Positions 37,618-48,000 of a stretch of DNA of 64,000 nucleotides are shown here, piece after piece (the first letter of the stretch is position 1; each line of letters starts with the position of its first letter). Made by a program: the position numbers and the translations under genes. Source of the DNA: Neospora caninum Liverpool (Eukaryota; Apicomplexa; Conoidasida; Eucoccidiorida; Sarcocystidae); contig NC_018397.1 in the NCBI RefSeq assembly GCF_000208865.1, positions 744,001-808,000 on the forward strand, read 5' to 3'. The notes beneath the pieces are model-generated. The model was given only the letters and a program-made list of their open reading frames with translations, ran no database searches and had not been told where the DNA came from.

Positions 37618-40600
37618 CGTGAGACAAGCAAGCTCTTGCAGGTGAAGCTACTTTGTATAGTAGATCTAGGCATTTGCTTTTTGCAGCGGTTGCGCGGACC
37701 TGCCACTTTTTGAAGACGGCCTCCTGGTACGCAACCAGCTGACGAGCGAGATTGAGGTAGTTTGTGAAGACCGCCTCGGCGTCGTTGCCTTGAAAGAAAG
37801 CGGGCATGCACTTGAACTGCAGCACAGACTCTTTCAGCCGCTGCAAAGACGTTCGTGCCCAAGCGATGGAGCCCGCTACCCTGGGGTATCCTTTTGCGAG
37901 GGGAGGATTCTCTTTGCCGGCTTCAAATTCCTCTCGCACAGCGTCCACCTCATTTCCTATGTGGACAGGCTCACAAGCAAGCAAACCGGGCACAACTGGT
38001 TGACCTCCCACAAGTCCGGGCTTCCAGAGACGGAAACGCACACTATGTCTATACGCAAATGTAGATATGCGTAAATAGAAGGCATGGTTTTGTACCGATG
38101 GACAATCCTCACAGAAACGTATGCATCTACCTCTCGACAGAGATCTGTCGTTGGATACGCAACGACACATAGAGACAAATCGACCGTGTGAGTCCGTGTC
38201 AGATGCATGCTGTCCGTGTATCTTCTATCCGAACAGGGTTGTGGAAGCAGTCACGCATAGGAGGGTAAGAATCATTTCCATGCCCACTCCCGCTCATTTG
38301 AGCAGAAGGCGCCTCTCCATCTGAAGGAACACCTGAGGGGAGATACTAGCCGTGCACTCGCCAAGCGAACGGCACTTTGCCGAGAAGATTTTGTGTCGCA
38401 ACTCCTAAATGGACGCTGTTCTGCTGTTGGGGCTCTTGTGGTGTTTCCGTCGAGAATCACAGGGCCATGACGCGTTCGTCCAGAGCCATGCCCTGTACCA
38501 CTGGTGAGAGGCGCGCGGCAACGTTTCACGATCTGTTTCCACAACATCACTTCTTTTCGAGGAATACTCATACGCGGGGATACGATCGAGAGCCTGTTAA
38601 TGTCCCAATCGTGCCTGAACACTCTGTCTGGTCCAAATCAGTTCGGAATGGAGCAATAGTTTTCGGGCTGACTATTCAGAGACTGTCCCTCGGGCACGAG
38701 GCACGTACCAAACTGTTTTAGAATATCGACGAACTTTTCGCGGAGTTTCGCGTTTATGACTGGGCGGCTTTCAATCGTGCTAAAGTTTTTGAGCATCGTG
38801 AAGGCCCCCACAGCGGACCGAAGGTTTTTGAATCTTGTGTCAAGAAAATGCAGAGATTTCGCTTCCACCTCCGTGATCTGCTGCCTGAAATTGGCTAGAA
38901 GCTTCTCCCAGGCAGCTGCGCTGCTCTCGTCGAAGCCGGTGTCGCCGAGGACGTCGAAACTTCTAGCCAAGGCCTACGGAATATAGAGGATTACTGAGTG
39001 TACACGGTATGTGGTCCCAGCGGTGGCGGCTGAACTCTAGAAGAGTAGAGGAAATGCCTGCAGCTTGGGAGTCCCAGACATCGACGTGGCGCGTCTCCAG
39101 CTTCGCGTGAGACAGCTGAGGCGCACGTCTGCTGGGCACAGACGCTGGCGACAAGCAGCGACACCGCTCGAAGTGTGTCGCCCCTCGGACGACTGTTCTT
39201 GCGCACAGGCGCTCACACACCACTCTCTCTTCGCGTGGCGAATAGCAGCTGCTCGACGGGCAGAGAATCTCTTTGCCACATGAGCCTACCTGGATGTCCC
39301 GATTCAGGCGATCGATGCCTTTGTGGTACCGCGTGACAGTTTTCAGCTCCGGACCCAAGAACCGCTGAAACTGGGTGATAACGTCCACCACCTCGCGTAG
39401 ATGTGTGCACACTTTTGACATGTATTCTGTTCGACTGAACAGTTTCCGGCGATCAAACTCCCACCTGGCAACGCATAGGAAGGCGCTGCGAAGCCGCACT
39501 CCATGCACTGTTCGGGTGTAGGCCCGAGGTCTCGGTGTGTTTCACGGGCGCGCGCACACATGAAGTGGAAACACAAGAGAACATGTCGTGCTTGTTTCCG
39601 AGGCTAAACCAGGAGAAGGGTGCTTAGCTGTCATTTCGGCTGCTGAACGGTTCCCAGCGTCTCCGCAAAACTTTCAACTGCCGGCATATCCTGCACAGAG
39701 TTCCGCATCCGAACGGGCCTCGCACCTCCTATCGCACTCGGACTCCTCGATTTTCTTGCGAACATCCATATACAATTCTTGCCACTTGTCCAGGCAGATC
39801 TTCGCCTCTCTGACCAGTGGTCCCGCTCTCGACACGTCACCAAGCAAGATCGTGCTGGGTTTGACTGCATCCGCGACTCGGTCTGCAATCTGAGACAAGC
39901 AATCGAGAGACACCCCAGTTCGTTCCGAACCAAGCCTCCGCTTCGAAGTTGCAAACCCCAGCCTTTCCCCGGGCCAGCAGCCTTCGTCGGGAGTGCGACC
40001 AAATCCAGGCAATTCGAACGAACGAGACTGGTGTCTGGCGGCCAGTCCGAAATTGGTCAAGTCGTCCAGGGCGAAGCATCAACAGAGACGCCAGTTCTAC
40101 GGACTCGTGTGTCAATGCACGTTACCCACGATGCTGCAACCGGCGTGACTCGCGGCTACCAACAAAACGGCGCCTATTCAACTCAAAAGTGTCGCCACGC
40201 GTGCCTGCGTTCATGTCGAAAGATGTGGAGTGGCCAAGGTCCACGTTGTCGCGTGTCACCGACGTGCTGCCGGCGAGACCCGAAGTTGCCGGCAAAACCT
40301 GCAGCGTACTTTGACTGTGGAGCGACCGCCACATCGCCTTACGAGTGCAATGTAGGTACCAACTGCGTGTCTCCACCTTCCCCAGTTGGGCTACAACGAA
40401 AGATGCCGCCAAGCGCAGCACGAGTCTGGCGACCAAAGACGCCTTCGTCGCTGCAGGCATTCGCCTGCTTGTGTACCGCCTTGGAGGAAAGGCGGTGAAT
40501 CAAGGCTTTGCAGGAGACTGCCAAAACATCACCATCAACGCTTACCTGCTCAGCAACGCGAATCATGAGCGGCTGCATCTTTTCATCCGTGTTGTAGTGG

Positions 40601-43600
40601 CGCGAGGTAATCCAAACCATCCGGATGGCACTCAGCAAGGGACCAATCGTCTCAGCAACGACTTTGAGAGAGCCTGTGGCTAGGCTCTTGAAGTGCCTGA
40701 AAAAGGAACATCGAACGGAGTGTCTTTGTAGTCATCCAGAAAATGCATCTGTTCAGCCTTCGATTTCTGAAGGAGGTCGCAACCGAATGTAATATGCAGC
40801 TTCGACGGTGGCTACGTTGCCGCTAGCCATGTTACGCCTATGTTGCCCGTGTATGCATAGTCACATACAGATGTATTCAAAGTTTTTGGCTACGGGTAAC
40901 AACGTAGGCAGGTCTGAAACATGAAACTATTACACGTGTACGTGTACGTGAAACAGGATATCTGCAGGTATAGCTATGCGGAGGTGTAGAAAACTGTAGA
41001 TAGATCGAGAGCCATCATGCATCTGGTTATGTCTACACGTTTGTGAAATGTCGGCCGTACACAGTAGGTTGTTGAGCGGTCGTAGGCACCTCCCCGGCGT
41101 TTACTCAACTGAAGCTCCCAAGGGGAGAAATGGGTCACCGCAGAGAGGCCAGTGGAAGGTAGTCAAAGCCCGAATTTACATAGCATCCTCCTACAGGCGC
41201 GTGAGTTGGCGCTGGTGTACGAGGAGGTCCCTGTCTTGTGACGAATTTCGAAAGTGTGTTATTTGGTGGAGGATCCATAGCTACTTCCGTGTGCAAAACC
41301 GCAGCTCCCTTGTTTCTGCTTCGTACCGACTGTGTTGTTGTAGCACATAAATTGCCCGGACATACGGGAGTTGTTCCCAAACAACCGGATCTAAGTCGCC
41401 AGTGAAGCTATGTCAGAATGGAGCGTCACAAGGCGCGCAATCTGATACCCTGCTTCATACATCGTTGAACGCGTACCTTTCCAGTGTCGACAAGAACCGG
41501 ACGGTGTCCTTTGCCTCCAGATACAGTTTCTGAAGCTCTTCAAACCGACTGTAGAAGGCCTCCAAGCTCTTTGATTCAGGACTGGCATTTTTCAACCATT
41601 TAATAACTCGCTGTGTCCTGTGGACTGTCAGCTGCTCGTACAGCGTGGAAACGGCCGAGTTCCTGAACAACGTTGCGTCGCCTCGAACGGCATATAGGTT
41701 CATCCCCGGTGCATGCTGGACCTTCCCCTCCTGGTGACGTGCCCCATGAAGGAACTGGGTTTCCACGTACGCCACGTTTTGTATATTTTCCATCTCGACA
41801 GGCACGTATGCGGGCCCATTGTGTCAAATACTCTTGAGATTCACAGCCAATTCCTGGTAAACCATGATTTCTCTTTGTTAGCACCTCAAGCACACAGGTG
41901 AGGCAAGGCTGGTAACTTCACGCTAACCGAACTAGGCGACTCCCGGGCTTTCGCCAGTGTCCGCGGACCCTGGCCAACTCTGCTTCGTTCGGCGCGTTCT
42001 CGTTTTCTCGAGGTACTCGCAGCGGCAGTGGCGTCTCAGGGAGACTGTGAATAACTAGTGAATCTGGTTTGGAAGAAACGGAAATGGGGTGTCGAAAGAA
42101 GGCATTTCAGAGTTTTTCCGTCCTTCAACAGGTTCGACAAGCTAGCATGTCGTGTAGAGCTCGAAGGACTATACCTCTCGCGCCAAAATTCCAGTTCTGC
42201 CTGCGGATACTTGTCGACAGGTCGCCTCTGAGTCTCCGCCTCGACGACATTCATGACTGTCTGAGGAACCAAACCCCAGATGCGCGTTGTGTCTACCCAA
42301 GAGCCAATCTACAGATCCTCGGACAACGTGGATACGAGGTGTTCGAGTCGGTGTGTGGGCGTCGTCCCACATGTCCACCGAAAACGAAAAAGCGTAGATT
42401 TATTTCTTCTATCTGTGGAGCTCAGTTCACGCATCTAGGAGATGTTCTCGAGATGAATGAAACGCTTTCGTAGCCCACCTCGAGATGATTTTAGCTACAC
42501 GCTTCGCTCCTCGCGTGTACTGGGAAGTCTGTCGTCCGTGTATATGCCCATTTTACCCAGTCCGATAACTGCCACGAGGACCATTCTAACATACGAAAGC
42601 GTGGCGGCAGTCTCCTTCTGAGTTAACTTATACGCGAATCAAACGCTCAAGTGTTATTCAACATCCGGGAACTCGTTGAAACAGCGGGGTGGGGTTGCGT
42701 CAGTTTGGTGAACTACCTGGGTCCAGTTCTCGATGGTTGCTTCGACGGCAGTTATGAGATGCGCGTCTCTCGAGTCAGCCATGCCGTCGAGGTCCTCAGA
42801 CGGCACACAAAGAGGAACCGCTTCGCACACCTCATTGATTGCCAGTCTGATTCTTGCTGTAAGTTTCTCGGCGGCGGTGGCCAGCTCATGTCGGCATGTC
42901 TCCGACAGGTCGATAGCGCGTGTGGTAGCAACCTGGTGTCGAGGAGCGTTCGGTAAAGTCTTCTCCCCCGACAAGTTAGGAGTCACAGGCTGCCTGTAAA
43001 TAGAGCCACGTGCCTTTGGTGTAGTGCCTCCATCGGTCTGTGAAGTGAAAAAGAGCAGCAACATTTCGTACGGCACCTCACAGTCTCTGCAGAACATGTC
43101 ACGCTCCTGTACGCCCATGGGTTTCAACCACGAAACTTGTCGCCGCACGTGGCCTCTTAGTGCGCACCCCATTGAGGGTTGTCTTCACATTATCCTCATC
43201 GTGTCGCAGTATCGTAGCTCAGAACTTGCCTGCTCTACCTGGGCCCGTTCTCTGAGCACCCAACAGAGATATATACGCGCCACAGCATTACCAACCAGAC
43301 CAACACAGTACATTCTGGCTTCCACCGTGGACGTTTCCCTCTTGAGATTTTGTGTCGAGAGAAGTACGAGCAGATACAGAACTTCTCTTGAGCCGGAGAC
43401 CTGGTGACAGCTCGAGGTGTCGACGTCACCGGATTGAACGGCAATTTTCTATCCGATAAGGTTGTGCCACACCAGGGTCGAGTTTGTCGGCAGATGTCCA
43501 ACTCGAAAAGCTTGTTTCTTCGACGAACCTCCCTGCCAGTCTTTGTAGACGGCTGTCAAAGAATATTACCTCTTCTTCTGACGCCGTGCCGTCATCGGTC

Positions 43601-45381
43601 ACTAGATCTCTGCGGTCACTCAGGTTTTCCTCGGACGCAGAGCCATGCGAGCTTCGCCGTCTGTCAGCTTTGACGAATGATCGCTTGTCAGCAGGTTCTG
43701 AAGGCTGGTCGTTAGCGGGTGGAGATGCATCGAAACTGGATTGCTCCGGTAGAGACTCGTCCCCCTTGCAGTCGCCAGGAACGTCCGGATCCTTTAGCAA
43801 TGGCAGGTACAAGTCCTCCATCAGAGAGCGCAGATCGTAGATGAAACGTTCGTCCGCCGTACCAACTGCGACGCATCGATTCATTTCCTGGCTGATCGCC
43901 TGCGAAGATAAACGTGCGCCAGACTGCCATTTATAGAGTTCGTGGAGACGAGAGAGCCTCGCATAGGGCTACCAGTCTGCATTTCATGGACTTTCGTCTT
44001 CCGAAAACTCATTTTCTCGTAACAGCGAATAGTTTCTTCCCTATACGTTACCAGCGTTGTACCAGTTGCACCACTAAATACACTTGTATATACACATCCT
44101 GCAAAATGCATGTTTATCTCCGGAAACTGCCCCCCGCCCCCGCCCACCATCTCCGGGTGCACGACAACAACAAACTCTTCTGGCCATAGCGATATTCCGG
44201 ATTTACCTTTCCAGTCACGTCGATCATGCCAGTCTGGGTCTTAACCGCGTAAGCCACAAGTCGTACCGTGTCACCACGAGGTAAGAAGTTGACAGCGACG
44301 GCGAGTTCTTCACTCGAATGGCAATCCTCCTGAGTTTCACCACGCAAACACCGGAGTCCTTGAGCAGGCCGTTCGGGTGAACTGTGTTCAGTTTGTCGAC
44401 ATACTTATGGGAGTTGAAAAGCATGCTATCCGTTGCCAGCATCGCTAGATGGTTGACATCAAATCCGTACGTCTCCCCGCCGTCGCCGAAGGCGCAGATC
44501 CATTTGTATGGTCGTCTATTCTCATACTACTCAAGATACATAGGAGACTCGAGGGAAAACGGTATTTGTGCCAGCGCACTTCAGATATATCCAAACCGGC
44601 GTCTGCACGGAAAAGCCTGCAAATCATTTGGCTGGTTGCTGTGGACGTTTTACGTACATGAACAGGAAGAGGATTTCTGCCATTTTGTCCAATCTCGGCG
44701 TGCGGTCGGAGGTAGAAAAGCAGTGACTCTCCTTGGGAGCTGCTGTTCAAGAAGGTCATGACCTGCTTGTCAGCAGCTTGCTCATTCTGTTTCAGGACAC
44801 AAGGAAAAGGGGAAGCTAAGCAGTAACACCCGAGTCGTTTGCTTGCTCTGAGAAAGCCGTAGGACTTTCGCAGACTTCCCGACCCAGCGGTGCTTTCAGA
44901 GCCCTCTTCGTCATTCATCGGACTGCTGGCGACACAAAGGTACCGTCTGAATGGGAGAACGATGGCACTATGCAGCCGTTCTCTGTGTCCGTCGAGCCCC
45001 GTGCACCGACACAGGATTTGTAGGGATTTTTGATACGAGGAAAATCGGAGGTAAGGTAGTGGGCGAGCCCGCCGTTGAAAGAACGCCTCCCCGCCACACC
45101 AAAGAAAATTCATGAGGCACAGCTTATTACGAGAGACCCAGCGATGGTGGTCAGAGGTTCTAAACGTTGTTTTTTCGTATGCGAACGATTTCTCTTGGTC
45201 ACGATGCCCTCTCGTATCTCGTTTTCTAGTTTCTTTCAGACCTCGAAAGGACGAAAACGAGCCTTCCAAACAGATATATAAGCCTCACCCGGCTAAGGAG
45301 GGTATCCCATTGGGAAGGTTGAGCTCCGAGCAGGTCGAGAACTTTCTTCTTTAGCCATGACTTCCTAACGTCAAATGCCAT
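3933..45381 (-). CDS. DNAH10: Axonemal dynein heavy chain, inner-arm I1/f alpha type (DNAH10 class), 64 exons
   Basis: This is the ATP-driven motor subunit of an inner-arm axonemal dynein. It walks on the B-tubule and produces microtubule sliding in cilia or flagella, which in this lineage means the male gamete. I joined 64 exons by matching each to the conserved dynein order. The sum is 13,878 bases (4,625 aa plus stop), close to the family's usual 4,400-4,700. Visible in order: DHC_N1 tail, DHC_N2 linker, six AAA modules with P-loops at residues 1980-1987 (GPAGTGKT), 2266-2273 (GATGGGKT), 2599-2606 (GDSGTAKS) and 2957-2965 (GTGGSGKRS), a stalk, and a C-terminal domain. The DNAH10 assignment rests on near-continuous resemblance including [41 protein letters not shown] and [20 protein letters not shown]. 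The start is the only ATG after an in-frame TAA just upstream, and is followed by a dynein-like [11 protein letters not shown]. Three introns use GC donors. Exon positions are in the segment entries. Confidence 0.96.
5706..5707 (-). other. GC splice donor of dynein intron 61 (5502-5707)
   Basis: On the minus strand exon 61 ends ATGCAG and the intron begins GCAAGCG. The next exon begins GAAATTGAGAGG after a GCGTAG acceptor. The joined peptide [17 protein letters not shown] is the standard dynein junction without gap, so the donor must be GC. Confidence 0.8.
9057..9100. repeat. (GATA)n/(TA)n microsatellite in dynein intron 56
   Basis: GATAGATA and GATATA units, inside the intron that separates exons 56 and 57. 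Confidence 0.85.
10997..10998 (-). other. GC splice donor of dynein intron 53 (10707-10998)
   Basis: Exon 53 ends ATCGAGAAG and the intron begins GCGAGTC. The joined peptide [20 protein letters not shown] keeps the family's exact length. A GT alternative three bases on (GTCTCT) would force a different acceptor and remove two residues. Confidence 0.7.
12239..12276. repeat. (GATA)n microsatellite in dynein intron 51
   Basis: About eight perfect GATA units from 12241, within the intron 11755-12445. Confidence 0.9.
13632..15519 (-). other. DNAH10: Dynein exons 47-49: stalk coiled coil and microtubule-binding domain, residues 3207-3529
   Basis: Exons: 15352-15519, 14679-14973, 13632-14137. Exons 47 and 48 form the outgoing helix CC1 (heptad-rich, with [18 protein letters not shown] charge alternation and [20 protein letters not shown]). 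The small globular microtubule-binding tip spans roughly [15 protein letters not shown] to [15 protein letters not shown]. Exon 49 continues into CC2 ([20 protein letters not shown]) and ends at [22 protein letters not shown] sequence. The tip is where the motor touches the B-tubule. Confidence 0.93.
15990..17336 (-). other. DNAH10: Dynein exons 45-46: AAA4, residues 2896-3206
   Basis: Exons: 17098-17336 and 15990-16683; the second is the longest coding exon (694 bases). Landmarks are [17 protein letters not shown], the P-loop GTGGSGKRS (2957-2965), [40 protein letters not shown] and [15 protein letters not shown]. The last leads into the first stalk helix at [11 protein letters not shown]. 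Confidence 0.95.
17722..20615 (-). other. DNAH10: Dynein exons 40-44: AAA3, residues 2557-2895
   Basis: Exons: 20480-20615, 19935-20146, 19183-19464, 18357-18544, 17722-17920. AAA3 is the regulatory nucleotide site. The P-loop GDSGTAKS (2599-2606) is split by the intron between exons 40 and 41. It is followed by [12 protein letters not shown], Walker [53 protein letters not shown] and [11 protein letters not shown]. Exon 40 and the start of exon 44 were found only by reading the strand directly. The donor at the end of exon 44 (GTTCGG) is weak and adds about eight residues (LSDSPATE) relative to what I recall of DNAH10. Confidence 0.93.
18949..19072. repeat. TATATG-rich imperfect microsatellite in dynein intron 42
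   Basis: Repeated TATATATGTAAATAT-like units within the intron 18545-19182. Confidence 0.8.
21035..24017 (-). other. DNAH10: Dynein exons 36-39: end of AAA1 and AAA2, residues 2148-2556
   Basis: Exons: 23778-24017, 23047-23296, 21919-22403, 21035-21286. Exon 36 carries [20 protein letters not shown] and [13 protein letters not shown]. The AAA2 Walker A is GATGGGKT (2266-2273). The Walker B region is [20 protein letters not shown], followed by [11 protein letters not shown] and [20 protein letters not shown]2 in dyneins binds ATP structurally and usually does not hydrolyse it. The acceptor of exon 38 is CAAG rather than CAG or TAG, but it is the only one that joins GVL to [10 protein letters not shown] in frame. 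Confidence 0.95.
21694..21786. repeat. Imperfect (TA)n microsatellites in dynein intron 38
   Basis: Two TA runs, one with TATACACATATA interruptions, within the intron 21287-21918. Confidence 0.85.
24067..24100. repeat. 15-bp perfect inverted repeat (hairpin) in dynein intron 35
   Basis: The left arm is 24067-24081 (CACCCAGCTGTCTGA) and the right arm 24086-24100 is its exact reverse complement. The loop is four bases (CATC). It lies in the 234-base intron 24018-24251, 49-83 bases upstream of the exon 36 acceptor in the direction of transcription. That is the stretch where a branch point could lie, so it may affect splicing. Confidence 0.85.
24252..25908 (-). other. DNAH10: Dynein exons 33-35: AAA1, main ATPase site, residues 1941-2147
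   Basis: Exons: 25655-25908, 24971-25160, 24252-24426. AAA1 is the essential hydrolysis site of dyneins. The signature [15 protein letters not shown] is followed by Walker A GPAGTGKT (1980-1987), the VKDLAKSLA helix, Walker B CFDEFNRI (2030-2037) and the [20 protein letters not shown] segment. All catalytic residues expected of an active site are present: P-loop Lys and Thr, and Walker B Asp and Glu. Confidence 0.96.
24723..24845. repeat. Long imperfect (TA)n microsatellite in dynein intron 34
   Basis: About 120 bases of TA with regularly spaced TATGTATACATATA interruptions. It is largely self-complementary, within intron 24427-24970. Confidence 0.88.
28162..28163 (-). other. GC splice donor of dynein intron 27 (28035-28163)
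   Basis: Exon 27 ends GACACTCAG and the intron begins GCAAGG, a strong GC-AG consensus. The only in-frame GT alternative is near 28080; it would leave an intron of about 48 bases and add about 26 non-dynein residues. Confidence 0.78.
32449..32600. repeat. (GAA)n/(TTC)n trinucleotide tract in dynein intron 19
   Basis: About 51 uninterrupted AAG/GAA units (152 bases). On the transcribed strand it is a long (TTC)n pyrimidine tract ending about 75 bases before the exon 20 acceptor at 32375. Long Arg, Phe or Leu ORFs here are artefacts of the repeat. Confidence 0.95.
34687..34744. repeat. 23-bp direct repeat in dynein intron 17
   Basis: Two exact copies of a segment starting GCAGGCATCTGTATATATAC begin at 34687 and 34722, a period of 35 bases, in intron 34378-34834. 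Confidence 0.85.
37557..37613. repeat. (TA)n microsatellite in dynein intron 12
   Basis: A near-perfect TA run of about 55 bases in intron 37351-37699. Confidence 0.9.
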
Positions 45382-48000
45382 GTTGTTAAGCCAGACGGAC
45401 TGCCGCAACGTTTACCGCGGTTGATCGCTCCTGCAGCTGACTGTCGTGGAACAATCGAATACGTGTGAACATGAAAACAAGAAGCACGTGTTCTGTGTGT
45501 GTCATCAAAGCGTCACAACAGAAACAAAGTTATGGGCACACAGTTCTAGTTTATTATAATCAAACGTCATGACTCTAGCTAACGAAGAGATTCAGTGGGA
45601 AATGACCTTTTGGCTGGTGAAGTGACAAGGCCCCAGCCTTTCTCCTTTCAGAAAAGCATTCCTTTAAGAAGTCACCTGAAACATGTAGCAGACTGGCTGA
45701 GGGAACAAGCATGCAAGAATGTGCATGTGTCGCACATATGGAAGCGATTTCCATGCGCTCAACGCTTCGCACGCTGGAACTGGGCGACGGTCGACCAGAT
45801 TCAGTCGGGGTGGGTCCTCCGTTGTCCCCAAGCGAACTGGCCTCGATAGCTCGTTGGTAGTCTATTTTCATTTCACCTAGCACAGAATGACGTTCGGCTC
45901 TCCTCGCTCGTTTATTGCGTAATTATATTCCAGCTGCTCGTCAAATGTGGCCGCGACATCGCCCACTTCAGGGGCCGCGACATCCCGAAAGTGCGTCAGG
46001 CACGCACTTATACCTCAACCAGGCTCAACCTGCTCAGCGGCAGCTGCTTCTGTAAAATATCCACCAGCGCAGAAATTTCCCCTTTCGTTGACAAAAGAAA
46101 TGTCGCCGACACTAGTAAACATGTATGAGAACGGAATTGTGGCGAGCCATTTCTTAGCCGATTCAACTACCGTTTTTCTCGACCGGTAGCACCACACCAA
46201 TTTAGCCTACGAAAGTTCCGTTGGTCTTGACCTGTAGCAACACACCAATTTAACCTACGCAAGTTTCATTGTTTCTCTACTTGTGGCAGCAGGCCATCCC
46301 CAGATAATCAAGTCCCTACTGTGCTTCCTGTTGTACAAAAGAATGTACGGATTAACGTGTGCAAGCGGTCATCGCGTCGAACGTCTTCACGAAAAACTCA
46401 GATGTTTGGTTCCTGCAGATCGGGGATGTTAAACCGGATATCGCTCGCACTCGATCAAGTTGCATAAATGACGCAAACCGTCAACACTGGCGTGTGCCGC
46501 ACAGCGCGGTACCAGTTAGTTGTGCCTTCGGCGACCCTGCTAGACTTCCTATGTTGTCTGCCTCTCTCTACCCAGCGCAACGAGAGTTCGACTGATATGG
46601 TCTGTAGTTCTAAGCCTAAAACGATTTCAGAATTGATGGAAGGATAACCCTTTCTAACACGTGACAACTGGGCAGTCGTGTACTGCTCGTCGAGTAGACA
46701 GGTCACGTGCTCCCACCGAGAGTAAAATTCACTTCATTGTTCTATATAATCTGTGCACGCCAACAGAAGCATGGTATTCCACTGCAAGCAGAGGGCGCCT
46801 TCACTTTATCTGAGTCGCCATGTACCCGGAGCCGAAGCCGGTCTTTTCGACGTGCCGGTTCATGAGGCAGTACCTGCCGTGCAGTGTGTTGCGTTGTCAG
46901 GCACGGACATGCGCTCGAACTGCAGAGCCCCGCTCTGTTCGTGTCCTAGCTAACGACATGAACACATATGGCGCATCAAGGTAAGCCGTCGGCCTATCTC
47001 AGCATACGCCAGCACGGAAGCCCGAATGCCTCCGTAGGCTATTCACGGTGCACGGCAAGCGACCCTGCCCTTCCCCTGCTCGGTTAACCGGACGCAGTTG
47101 GCCGAAAACTTCACAAAAGGTGTAGGGGAACGCTCCTACCTGTGTTTTCCGCAGTTGTCACATGTGTCCGTGCCCACGAGAGCTCCCTGCTTTCTGACGC
47201 CCCAAATATTTCCATCGGCAGAGTAAGTGCGTTACGGAAAGGACCACACCGTTTGCTGGTATCGCGGATTCACAGAGCTCGCTGTCATTCATCGCCCCCC
47301 ACCCCCGCGGCAGACGCCAAGGAAATAGCTGGCAAGCACGTCGTCAGCTTTGACCGCCTAAAAACTGCACACAACTTAAATACGGTACTGAAGCCCGATA
47401 GCCACATATGAAGTGAATCACAAAAGCGTAGAATGCCGTGAGGCCGTTTTCCGAAAAAAGCCTGTTTCCTCATTTTCGACGCGGAACGGTGCGTTGCATC
47501 CGCTTGCCAGAGGGATATGCTGCTTGCCAGCGAAGCGAGCTGTTGATGGCGGGGTGTCGCGCACCTCCCGTGCCGCTCGACCCGCACGTCTCTCGATTAA
47601 CTCGATTAAGCCTGTCTCGCGACAGCCGCGGGATTCCGTGATGACCGTACCTTCACCCCTCAGCTGCATCTGTCGCCAGCCCAACTGGAGGGCGTCTCGT
47701 GGCAGTACGGCTAGTTTGCTTTAAAAGCACGGGTACCGCAGACCATTGATTTTCACCTCCGTATTTTCCCTCTCTGTCGTCGGATGCGACTTTTTTTGTA
47801 AGTATTGTCGACCGACGAACTCTTCTGCCGGAGTCTGGGCGACCAAAACACGGCACTCGACATCCCGCGTGTCGATTGTGGCCCAGTACATTCCTCTCTG
47901 GGGATACTCGAGCGATCGATCGAGGAACAGGGGCATCGATTTGGGTCTGTTTGTGATTCGTTTGGTAGCGATAAGATTCGTTCTCCGCCAAAAACTCAAG
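45382..48000. promoter_or_regulatory. Divergent intergenic region upstream of the dynein and tetraspan genes
   Basis: The dynein gene starts leftwards at 45381 and the tetraspan gene starts rightwards at 48001, so these 2.6 kb must contain both promoters and 5' UTRs. I see no TATA-type element that I would defend, as expected for this group. A GCATGC core, similar to an AP2-type site, lies at 45709-45714, about 330 bases upstream of the dynein ATG; such a six-mer is common by chance. A degenerate tandem repeat lies at 46128-46320. ORFs in the region are short and without recognisable domains. Confidence 0.55.
46178..46273. repeat. Degenerate 48-bp tandem repeat in the divergent promoter region
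   Basis: Copy 1 (46178-46225) and copy 2 (46226-46273) share blocks such as CACACCAATTTA, CCTACG and AAGTT at the same spacing. Weaker units with the same layout seem to precede (from about 46128, TTAGCCGATTC) and follow (from about 46275, CTACTTGTGGCAGC). That suggests an old array of three to four units. Confidence 0.7.

Larger units (their letters stand above)
34242..45381 (-). other. DNAH10: Dynein exons 1-18: N-terminal tail (DHC_N1), residues 1-1114
   Basis: Exons: 45289-45381, 44658-44786, 44207-44329, 43570-43899, 42717-43037, 42175-42260, 41477-41662, 40546-40696, 39726-39889, 39290-39464, 38709-38973, 37700-37956, 37168-37350, 36569-36690, 35955-36168, 35405-35606, 34835-35039, 34242-34377. 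The tail binds the partner heavy chain and the intermediate/light chains that anchor the motor to the A-tubule. Landmarks are [81 protein letters not shown] and [10 protein letters not shown]. Exons 6-18 are firm because phases and homology agree at each junction. Exons 1-5 are less sure: the amino terminus diverges quickly in this family and the donor at 43570 and acceptor at 43037 were chosen by phase and consensus. Residues 153 to about 262 are a Ser/acidic low-complexity linker. Confidence 0.85.

Noticed and set aside
45575..45883. Minus-strand ORF of 102 codons just upstream of the dynein ATG
   Set aside because: It has no dynein resemblance, and an in-frame stop lies between the dynein ATG and upstream sequence. 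It is probably 5' flank.
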